In this document: piece after piece, positions 24,622 to 36,600 of the stretch
Layout of the letters: every line of letters begins with the position of its first letter
How positions within the stretch are numbered: the first letter of the stretch is position 1
From: Brachionus plicatilis
Lineage: Eukaryota; Rotifera; Eurotatoria; Ploima; Brachionidae
DNA length: 64,000 bases
Direction: 5' to 3'
Assembly (NCBI GenBank): GCA_010279815.1
Contig: QEOQ01000519.1
Coordinates: 254,171 to 318,170 of the forward strand
Notes under the pieces: generated by a model
Seen by the model: only the letters and a program-made list of their open reading frames with translations
Databases searched by the model: none
What the model was told of the DNA's origin: nothing
Position numbers and translations under genes: made by a program

Positions 24622-27600
24622 TGGTTAAATATTTTTAAAATTTAAAAAATTTTTTACAATTTTCCATTAAGAAATTAGAGACTAAATTTTTAGACTTGAT
24701 TGAATTTTATAACAAACAGCTAAATTCTTATCAATTCAGGAACAACTCAGGTGAATCAAATGAGCAGAACGAAGAAAAAATGGATGATAAATCAGCTATT
24801 ATTATGAGCTCAGAACAGAATGAAAAATTTAATTTAGTTATTAAAATTTTTATTTATTACAAAAATTTAATAACAGAGATAATAACTAAAAATCTGAATA
24901 TAGACTCAGTTCAGTGGTTAGAAACGCCAAAATTTTATTTTGTCAAAGACACTGACACTAAAGTTACAATTAAAATTCTTAATTTTGAAATTAATTATGG
25001 TTTTCAGTACTATTCCTTTCACAATGACGATGAATGTTCATTGATCTATCAATCTAAACAGGTTGAAGTAATTTTAACACATTTGGTAAACATAATTCAA
25101 TCAAAATCAAGCTCCCTTTTACACGGAAAAAAAGTGATATCAAATTAATTTTTTTTTAAAAACTTTAAATGTTTTTTTTTTCAGAATAAAAGTCTTCTTA
25201 GATGTTTGAGTCAATTTTTAGGTTATGAAAATCATTTTTATTTATGTTCAGAGTACACGACTAATGATTCACTTAATAATATTTGTAAAGCCATGGTTAT
25301 ATCAGGTTATTGGATAACATTCATGAATTTAAACAATTTGTCTGTCCAACTGATGAGCGCATTGTCGAATGTCCTGACACAGGTAAATGAGCGAAAAGAC
25401 TCAATAGTTATAAACAATGATCCTTATACAACATCGGTGGTCTTAAAAAATGGAACTTTCACCTATTTTGCTACCATTGAGCCGTTCAACTATTCCAGTA
25501 TTAATTCTCATATTGATTCGATGCGAATCATCAAAATTGACCATTACTTCAATCTTATTTCAAAAGATTTGTTCGAAAAATTCCGACTGATTAAATCGGA
25601 TTTTGAAAATTTAAATAACTATCTTAACTTAAATCTTATGTCAAATGGATTCTCTCAGAGTGATCTGCTGTCAAGTGAAATATTGCGAATAGTCAAGATT
25701 TATAACAGCATGCTACAGTCCAATGCCAAAAAAAGCTGTAATTTTTTTTGTTTAAAGCCAAATTTTAATTAAAATAATTTTTTTAAGATCAAAACTTTTC
25801 GCTTCTTGATCCACACTTGCTTTCTTTTTTGATCAGAGAAGCTAGCTATTTGATTAACACTAAAGCATTAAAAAATGATGAAAATGATTCTCAACTATCT
25901 TCAAATAAAGGTATTTTCATGATTTTTACAGGTTTTAATTCAATGCAAAATAGTTTGGTAATATTTTTGATATTTTGCTAAAGCTCTGGTCAATCATTAG
26001 TTATCTATTATAGCTTTTTTATATTTTAAATTAATGCATTGATTTAATTAAGGTATTTTTTTAAGCAGAGCAAGAATCTATTGTTCAAGTGTTAAGCAAC
26101 TATATTCTTCCACGGTTAGACAAAAACAGTGGTAGAATGCTGTTCAATTATTTCAGATCAGTTTGGCCAGAAATTAAAATCGCCTACAGGAATGAATTTT
26201 TGCTCGAAAATGGTAAGTTTTTTCTTTTATTGCTTTTAATGCCAATATTTATAAAGTATTAAATGCTGATTAATCATTTAATCTAAATTAATGTTATAAT
26301 AATTTATTTAAAAACTTTTACAAAATAAAAAAATTAATTTTTCAATAATTATTGCATTTTATCTGTTTGACTCTGTTATTATTTATTATTATATATCTGT
26401 TGGACTCTTTTTAAAATTTAGTGTTTTATTTTATGTGGATTTATTGGAAACTTTTAAAAACTTTGAATTAATTATAATGAGATATTTTTAAAAATTTATG
26501 TATGGTTTTACCGAGCATATATAAAAATATATATTTTTAAAAATATCCGCAATATCTTAATTTAATAAATAAGATGCAATTAATTTTCTATGGCTTTTCT
26601 TTAATCGATTAGAATTTTTAATTATTCACTAAAAATGTTCAAAATTTTAAAATCTTATTATAAATTTTTATTTAAAGATTTATGAGAAATAGAAAAGGAT
26701 ACTGATTCTAGACATTATTTTAAATAAAGCAATTTTCTGACATTTTTTTGCGTTTTCTTTTAAAAAAAGCATCACAAATTTCCAAATACTTGCATAAAAT
26801 AAAATGTAAAAATCTAAAATTGATTTAATATTAATTGATTTATTAAAAAGTTTATAACTTAAACTTTTTTTGAAAGAATTAACAGAAATAAAAGCATTTT
26901 TTCTAAGCAAGAAAAGGAATATATAAAAACGGCATTTAAAAAAATTATCCAAACAAATAAAACGCGAATACTTAACGAAGTATTCTTAATTTTTTCCTTA
27001 AAAAGTATGAACAACATTTCAAAAAATTAATATTAATTGAAAACGTGTAATAAAGAAATTCTTTAAAAAAATCATATTAGATACACAATGCAACATGGAT
27101 GGATAATTGGGTTTTTTTGAATTAGAATTAGATGATTAAGAAAGTCTTTCTTCAACTTTTTTTCAAAATTTTTAAATTTAAATTTTTTAATTTTTTATTT
27201 AACTTTTAATTATAAATATTTTTTTTAAGGAATAAATTTTTTAAATTTGCCAATATTTTTCGAAAAAGAAACAGCCATGCAGATTGAGGATAAAATAAAG
27301 TTGAACAACATACCAGATGCGGTTGTTCTAGCCACCAATAAACTAAAACTGGCACCGTCAGTTTTATTTCAAACCAAAGTTGTTTGTATAGTAGAAAATC
27401 TTTTCACTTTTAAAAACGTACTCTTTAATTTAATTTTTTTTTTCTTTTTAATTTAAATATGATAAAAGCTTTTGTTGATTGGGAAAAGTGGCATTGGAAA
27501 AACATCCTTGTTAAAGACAGCGATCGCCGCCTTCGCTGAGCTAGGCTATGGGTTTGATTATCAACATGTATTTATCAATAGCTATTCAAATGTTGATCTT

Positions 27601-30600
27601 TTTGGACATTCGGCTTCAAAATCGGGGTAACAAAATTATAAATTATTATTTTTAGTATTTATTTATTTTTAATATTTAAGATCGCTCAGAGAAGGTCTCA
27701 TACCAAATACACTGAGAAATTTTGAAAAAAACTCCGACTTCAATCTTTTACATGTAGTCGGAGAGGTAATTTTCAAGAGTAAAATTTTCAAATTTTCAAT
27801 ATTTTTTTCTTAGAATTCAACAGATAACTTTTATCTTTTCGAGTCATTATTTAACAATGAACATGTATTTTTGAATCAAAATAGTGAAAAAACTGAATTA
27901 AATTTAAACAAACTAAAACTTGTTTGGGAAGTAAGATATTTATAAAATATTTTTTTGTTGATTTAAAAGCTAATTTAATCTAAAAGTCTGACGATCTATC
28001 AAATTTAAGTCCGAGTGTAATTTCCACCTCGAATCTTTTATTTTTAAACGAAAATATGATCACATGGGAACATTTAATTGAGTCTACATTTCAATCAATG
28101 GCTTATGGATCCCAGTCTAGCTTGTCTAAGCTTAAAATTGAACTCATAAGTCAATTAAGGCTTGTAAAATCAGAAATTGCTTTAAATTCCAATTTTTACT
28201 CGGATGTGTTACCAGTTACATTCGAATCCAAAGTGAGACTAGTCCTTTCTATTCTCAAGGTAATCAAGATTAAAATAAGAAAATTTTTTGTTTATAAAAA
28301 TTAATTTTTAGAGCATGATAAAGAACAATGATCGTTGGGATGAAATCGATATAGCTGGAATCAGCCAGTATTGTATTGCTAGTGGAATAACAGCAGCGAT
28401 GACTCAAGAAGGCAGAGAAGCTTTTGATTCATGGTCTAAATCAAATTTGAATAAGTATCCCAACGAAGGACCAGTAATTTGAATTTTTAATTATATCTTC
28501 AAGTAACTTATTTTGAAAAAAAAGATTTATGAATACTTTTATGACATTGATTCACATCAATTTCAACTATGGTCTGAAAATATACCCACCTTTAGTTGTC
28601 CAGTGCATCAAGGCATACCATTAAACATATTTGTTCATACATCAAGCACTATGTTTTTAAGCTCAATGCTTGATATAATGATGAACTTGGATGAATCTTT
28701 TATGATTGTGGGAGAAGCTGGTACTGGAAAGACATCCTTAATTTCGGACAAACTCAAAACATCATGCTCCGGTGATTTGACAGAACTTTTTTACATCACA
28801 ATTAATTCAAATCGATTGACAAACAGTGCATATTTACAGAAAAGAATAAACCACCATTTGTCATGGGTGCACAGTTCGTACTACGTTCCAAAGGGTAATA
28901 AGCGAATGTACTGTTTTATTGATGACATACATCAAGCAGAAGTAAATGAGTATAATAGACAAACAGCTGTGGAATTTTTGCGTCAACATTTAGACACTCA
29001 AAGGATCTACGATTTTGCTAACAAGAAATGGCAAAAAACTAAAAATATTACTTACATTAGTACATTTAATACCCGAGTTTACTCACCTTCAAATTCTGTA
29101 TCGAACAAAGTTCTTAAGCACTTCCATGTTGTTGCACAACATTTTCCAAAGTAAAATTTAAAAAAATTTTAGCTAATTTACCTTTGATTTTTGTCGTTCT
29201 GAAATAATGTCATTTAATTATGACCGTCTTAAATTTTCTTAAACAAAAATACTAAATTAAATTTAGTGTTTTTAACATCAATAATGAAATTTTAATAATA
29301 ATATTAATATTAAGATGCATATTTTTTTTTTAATATAAATAATTTATGTTTACTTCATGATTAAAAGACTGATTAACTAAAATTATTTTTTTTGATTTCT
29401 GATATGAGTTTAATTTTTATAAGGGAAGTGGATGAAAAATAAGTTTTAAAATATTTTTTAATTTAATTATTGATGGAAATGTTTTTGTGTCACTATTTTT
29501 GTGTCACTATTTTTGTTTTGTTAATTGCGAGGAACGAGCGTGTGCTGTGACGAGCTTATTAACCAGACACGAGAATACTGAATCGATTTGAACCGGTCAA
29601 CAGCGATTGGATCGATTCTTTAAACCAATTAATTCTAAAAAATTGATTTATTGATTGAATTAATTGGATACTGAAAAGATGAATTTTTAATTAGCTATTT
29701 ATTTAATTTTTATTGGCAAAGAGAAAAAGGTCAAAAAAATTATGCATTCTTTAACATTAATCTTCGATTTTTACTTGTGTTTCAAAAATAAGAATAAGGG
29801 TTGCAAGTGGATTCTTAACCGGATTCTTAATTTTTAGAAACCGTGACCGTGTTTTCATTGACCAGTCAACATTTTAATGGGTGGTCAACTGTTCGGTAAC
29901 CTTAGTGGTCTAAATTTTGGACCGTAATAGAATACAGTCAGGAAAAAAGGGGCAGGAAAAAATGCGGTCCACTTTTTGGCGAAAATTTAAATAAAAATCA
30001 TTATTTTTGTTAAAAAATTTATTTTAGGATTTTTTAAGAGAATATTTCTATTAATCAGCTAATTTTTTTTACCAGCAAATAAAAAAAACGAGTCTTGCTT
30101 CTTATGTTTTCCTTTCCCAGGCGGGTCACATAATATGTGACCAAGTGACTTATGTCGAATATATGATAAGGCATTTTTTTACCTGGTCACATACTATGTG
30201 ACCCCGCCTGGTCACATATCCAGCAGGATCCAAAAAAACATGCTTTTTTTGCAGCTATATCATTTTTTAAAATCTATTTTTTTTGAAGCTATTTTTTTTG
30301 TTTACAGAAAAAAAATTCTTTATTTATGTTTTTAATCTATTGGTAAACAATTTGTTTGTAAAATCACTTGGCAGAGATTTAGCCTACTGGACAACCATAT
30401 AATATGATTATAGAAGAAGTTTTTTAGCCGGTACAAGTACAACTACTTTTAAGCCGATCATTTTTATCGATTTAAATTCTAGTAATTAATTCTAAAGCTG
30501 TTTTTTAAATTAAATAAAAAATTAGCTTTTTTGAAATTAAAAGTAAATTAAATTTTGAACGAGAACTCTAAAACAAATTTATAATTTTTATGTTAGAATG

Positions 30601-33600
30601 TGGAGATTTTAATTATCTAAAAAACGGTGTGTCCTAAGTGTCAATTCTTTAAATTGAAGAATTTTACCAAAAAAAATATATTTTTAGTTTTTCAGCTTTT
30701 AAAAATAAGAGCTAGATGACTTTTTCTTTTTTTGACATAATGCTAAGGTAATTCTCTTAAACCATCCGACCGCGTTCCGTGTTTTAGTAAAAAACAGGTG
30801 TTTTAGCATAAGACTTTGGCTCGATACAATAAACAAAAAAAAAATAAAATTTGTCATTTGCACAACTAATCTTTACGGATATTTTTTTTTTTTTTTTATT
30901 GTTTATTTAAATTTGAAATGGCTCTGAGTAATAAAACTCCTTCAGCCATTAGATAAGTAAAAAAATTACAATTTTAAAATGAATCAAGAAAACATAAAAA
31001 GAATTTTTTTTTTGAAAAATAAAGTACAAAAAAAAATGAAATAGTAAATTACTGGAAAAACGATAGCAAGTTTTTTTTTTTTTTTTTACAATTTTCAATG
31101 AAAGATTGAAAATCAGAGAGATAAACCCTTATCATTTAACCATTCACTGAATTCATTCCATATATTACATAAAGGTGTTTTTTTCTTACAGGGTCTTGAG
31201 CTGTTAACAAAGGCACTGACATATTCTTTGATTAAATCAATAGTAAGTGAATTTTTGAAGATAATTAATTATCTTCAAAAAATCTTTACGGATAACATAT
31301 TTTGATCTTAAAAATGTCTGCAAAATACAGTTCTGATTTGATGCTTGGGATTTTGGTAATTTTAAGTAATTTTTCGAAATTTAACCTTTTCTTACATAAT
31401 TTTTCAAAAAATTACGCTAAATTACCAAAAACCCTAGTATAAAATCAGCACTTTATTTTAGAATAGTTAATATCTTTCTTTTAAATATTTTAATAATTGT
31501 CTAAGCAATTTATTCTAAAATTCGAATATTATGGAACAGTTATAAGATCTTTTTTGAGTCACTTAATGTTGTGTCAGCTAAAAATTTCAAATAAAAGTCT
31601 TTAAATATTTAAGTCATTGATTAATAATTTTCAGTCATTAGTTGTGTCAGACTTTTTCAGATTATTTTGCTGAATTTGGACAAATCTGGTTTTTACTTAT
31701 TATTCAAATCTTGAAGATCATCAAACTTTTACTTAAAATTAAAGCTTGATTTTTCTTTAATTTGAAAAAAAATTCATTCACACAAGGTATTGATTTCACA
31801 GTATACTTCTAGACATACAAAAACTGAAACTAGTTTCTTTCTAAGTTGATATTAAAAAATACTGCTATGTTAGATTTGTCAATTAAATTTTTTAGTTCTC
31901 TAAATTGGTAAACTTTGGAACAAAACTTGAAAAATATTTTAAATATTCAGAATAAAGTTTAAACAAGGTATCTTTATATATAAAAATTAAAAAAATTCAT
32001 AGATCTAATCAAAAATTAAACAGGGGCAAATTTTCAATGCAAATCCTATATTCCTCTTTCTGATAAAAATTAATTTTGCAATTAAAAAGAAAAATTATCT
32101 GAAGAAAGAAATATAGGCAATTCCTGAATACCTTTTGAGAAAATATTTAAAACAATTTCATGAAAAAAAAAGATAAAAATGGCATTTCGAAATTTTCGGC
32201 CGGACTAATGACCGTTGACCAAAAAGTAGACGGTATTTTTGACAATCTTTATCATACGGGTTTTCAAAACTACGGTCAAAAAAAGACCACAAAAACCTCT
32301 CGCCAAATGCACCTGTTAGCTCTGACCACAATCACAACTATTAAATAACGTCCCGTTACTCGCATATTTAAAGCTCTGCTTCATCTAGTATAGTAAATAA
32401 ATGAAGAGTAAAAAAATGTAAATTAAGAAAAAACTTATCTTCATAAGAAAAGAGCAAATTAATTAATTGTGAATATTTTGTTATTTTGACATTTATCTAT
32501 TTGAATAAATATTTTGGACAGAAAATTGAGAAAAATTCACGAATCAATTTAAAATATAAAATATGAAATTTTCTCAATCTTAGAATTGCTAAAATTAAGC
32601 AAAAATTTAATTGAGTTAATTTTAATTTTTGCATTTAAAATAATTAAACTAAGCTAGATTGATTTATTATAATGATAACATATAAGAAAAAATCAAATAG
32701 ATAGAATATAAGAAATTAAAAAGTTATATGAGATTATTTTAAACTTAAAATACAAAATTTTAAAAATAATTAGATAATGTTGTTTAAATAAATTTATTTT
32801 CAAAAATAAATAGTTTTGGTATAAAACTACCTTGATTTAGTGTTTAATTTTATTCTAATAGTTTTTCTTACTAAAATTATCAATTTATTACTCAACTAAA
32901 ATCATTTCTTTTTTTTTTAGCAATGCCCAAATACATGGAATTTACACCAAGTTATTGTACAGACACTTAATTGGTGATGTCGAGAACGAATCCAGCAATG
33001 CTAAGGTAATTCAAATTTTTTAATCAAATGTGATCCTAACTGATTTTTGGCATCCTACTCGAAAATGAGAATATATTATCACAGCGATTAGTTCTTTAGC
33101 ATTTTTTTTTATTTGATAAAAATGTCTTTTTTAATTTAAATAGTTCCGCTTAAATTGTAATTTTCAGGTTCGATGATTAATATTCTTTTGCTTAATCCCT
33201 TGATAAAAAATTACTAAATGTCGAAAAATCTTAAGAAATCCAATTCAATATAATTGTTAATTTTATTTTATTAGAAAACAAAACATTTTACAATAAAGTA
33301 AATTTATTTATTTTTTTATCTAGAGAAGGTAGAATCACTATTAACTAATTTAAAGCTCAATTATACTCGATAACTTTTAAAAGGATTTATTAAAAAAAAA
33401 TATTATTCTTGATTCCTCTAAAACGTTATTGAAGCTTACATCCCTGGAATGTATTAGAACCTAATTTTTTAAACTTTTAAGGTAAATGCAGCAATTGTTG
33501 GGCGACTGAAGAGTCTTCAAACAGTGTTAAAAAATATAATTCAGTCATCGATCGATTTGAACTACAAGATGCGTTCACTTTATCTCGAAAAATCAGAAAG

Positions 33601-36600
33601 ACTACACTATATTTTCACACTGCGAGCATTGACATCTCTTTTCAGACACATGTGTGTCTCATTAACACCTGAATGTAGCAAAAAGCAAATATTGCTTCTC
33701 TGGCACCATGAATGTGACTGGTTATATGGACAACGAATGATAGATACAGTTGATGTTGAAAGATACCAACTGGCTTACAAAACTGTAATCAAAATGAATT
33801 TTACTGACCAGCATGAATTGGCCCTGTTGAATCGCCAAGTCTATTACTCGAATCTGAAGGAAACTGAGAGTGGTATAGTCATGGCTGGACTTAATACTGC
33901 CCATAGTTCGCACTATGCTTCGAATATTTTTGTTGATGGATACGAACCAACAGATGACATAATTCAGATAAGAAATTTGATTCAAATAGCTGTAAATGAG
34001 TACAACAAAGAAAACCAGCGTATATCAATACCTTTGTATGAATCAACAGTCATGTTGATATCAAGATTATGCCATACTACACAGTGTGTTGCCGGAAATT
34101 GTTGCATTGTAGCTGACGGTGGAATATCTCCTTTTATTCTGCAATTAGTCGCCTCTCTAATGCAATATAGTTTGGTTCAATTTAAAGCTAGTCAGTTTAT
34201 GTACAGCAAAGATGCTTTTTTCCAGCAACTCAAGACCAGGCTTATTTCATCATATTACAAAGCCGGAATAAGAGTAAAAAAAATTCAAATTTTTTATTTT
34301 TATTTCTAACATTTTTGGGCTAAAGGGCGAAAAGGTAATGCTATGTTTGACAGAGGAAGAAATGGATCAGAAAGAATTTTTGGCTTATATCACTGAATTT
34401 TTGATTTCTGAAGAAGTCATGCATTTATTTACAATTGAAGAAGAGACCACAATTCTTAATTCCATACGAACTCAGGTCGTTCAATCTGGTCTAGTGTACA
34501 CCAGAGAGACTGCATGGGAATTTTTCGTTAAGTAACTAAATGCCAGTATTTTAATTCAATGATTTTAACATTTTATTCTCATCATAGAAATATTCGGGAA
34601 AATACTCGAATTGTAATTGTATTGAATGAAAATGCAAAAAAATTCCAAAACCTAGGCCTTGAAAACCCTTCTTTATTTAACAATATGGAACTGATATGGA
34701 TTCAGCATTGGAGTTTAAAGCAATTAGTTGATAATGCTCTATATCACTTCAAAGGTAACCAAATTAAGAAAAAAAATCACCAAATACTTCAATAATTAAA
34801 TTAATGAGAGAAAATATTAAATAAAATTTATTTTAAATCATTAAAAAATAAAACTTAAAAACTGTAAAATTATTAAAAAAATTATTCTAAGATATCAAAT
34901 GGCTTGACTCTTCAACACGAGAAAATTTAGCTCACTTGTTGGCTTCAATGCATAATTCAATTCGAGAAAATGATACAACTGCATCGGCTCACCTAAACAA
35001 CTTAACTTATACAAAATTTGTTGAAAAGTAAAGAATATTTTTTCTTGGGATCAAAACAAATTACACATTAATTTTTTTCATTAGATTCAAAGATTTATTA
35101 ATCAATAAATACAATGAAATCGAGCACTCGCACAAAAATGTGTGTAGACTTCTCGAAAACATTCAAAAGCAGCATAGTACAGCTAAGAAATTACTGGTTC
35201 AGTTGCAGCAGGAAAACATGGTACTCGAGGAAAGAATAAATGTAAAATTAATTTTTATCTACAAAAAAATAAATAAATAATTTTTTTTAAAAGAGCACTA
35301 ATAAAATGCTGCAACAAATCGGTCAAGACATGACAATGACCGAACAGCAGCTCAAAGTTCATAACATGCAAACCAAAAAGACAGTTCAATTAAAAAGAGT
35401 TGATAAAATTTATACAAATAAATTTTCAACCAACTAAATATTTTTTTCCAGATTCTTCCTGAATACCAATCAGCTCATGAACGAAATGTTTACAAAACTG
35501 TGGCAATTGTGGCCAATACAAAAAAACTTATTCAAAATATAAATATGAATAGTCTCCAAGAACTGAGAAGCATCCAGAAACCTGACAGTAAAATGGAAGA
35601 TATTCTAGCAGCAGTTATTATGATCCGTAAATAAAAACTAATTTTATTTAATTTGTTTATCTGTGCTAAAAGGGTTAGTTGTAAAACCTACACTGATCAG
35701 GAATGTGAAAATCTAAAAAAATTATCATCACATTTCAAATGAAAAAAAAAATATATAAAACATTTTTGATATTTTTGAAAAAAGCATAAAAATATAGATT
35801 ATGTAGTTTTTATAAATTTAATAATATTATTTTGTCATAAAAATTGGAAAAAAACTTTAAAGCATTGCAACAACACATCCAGATTTTTTTTGGCAATTTT
35901 CGTTTTTTTTCCCCACTAAACAAAAAGCTTGTTAATTTTTAATGAACAATAATAATAATTATAAAGCTACGGCAAGCAAACTTGCAGAGGCGGCCTACTA
36001 GGAGATCGCCTTTGGTAGCGCATTGCGTAATACAAGGAAAATTACAGAAGTAGAAAAACTTTTAAGTTTTTAGAGTCAATAGACATTATTTACAGTACAA
36101 ATGTAAAAAAGAAATTAGAAGGAACTAAGAGTGGTATGCAGTAAAAAATTGTTTGTAAAATTAAAATTATTATGTGGTAAAAACTTGGTGGCCGGTCATG
36201 AAGACATCGTATCGTTTACTCTAATTTCTGTTTTTATCATAAAATAAAAAAGGGTAATAGTATTGCATTCCAAGCAAATTTTTTAAATTTGTTACGTAAA
36301 TTAAGAAAAATGATCTTTTCGTTCTATATGAAATCAGAAATATAGATTTAAAAAGAATAAATCGCCAAAAAATTATTCCTATTGTAGATTATTGACCCTG
36401 AGAAATAAAAGACATAAGTTTTTTCTAAAGCAATGAGAAAAATTAAAGGATTTTTTACATTTTATTGATTAAGTGTAATATTTTTTTATCTGAAATTTAT
36501 TAAGACTGACTTTTGTATTTTTGTTATTATCTTTTATTATTTCAAAAAGAACGAACAAATAACTTCTGAAAATTGGAATATGAAAAATAAAATTTGTATC

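Larger units (their letters stand above)
29153..32920. other. Large dynein intron (3.8 kb) with several repeats
   Basis: The intron separates the AAA3 exon from a short exon at about 32921-33005. It contains two perfect GTCACAT palindromes (30124-30203), the 3' end of a retroelement in reverse orientation (30885-31260) and a palindromic repeat (31331-31450). A 62-codon frame at 32160-32348 has no recognised features. Confidence 0.6.

Noticed and set aside
32160..32348. 62-codon plus frame in the large dynein intron
   Set aside because: No motif, no splice link in phase with the dynein, and not supported by any repeat. It is probably chance.
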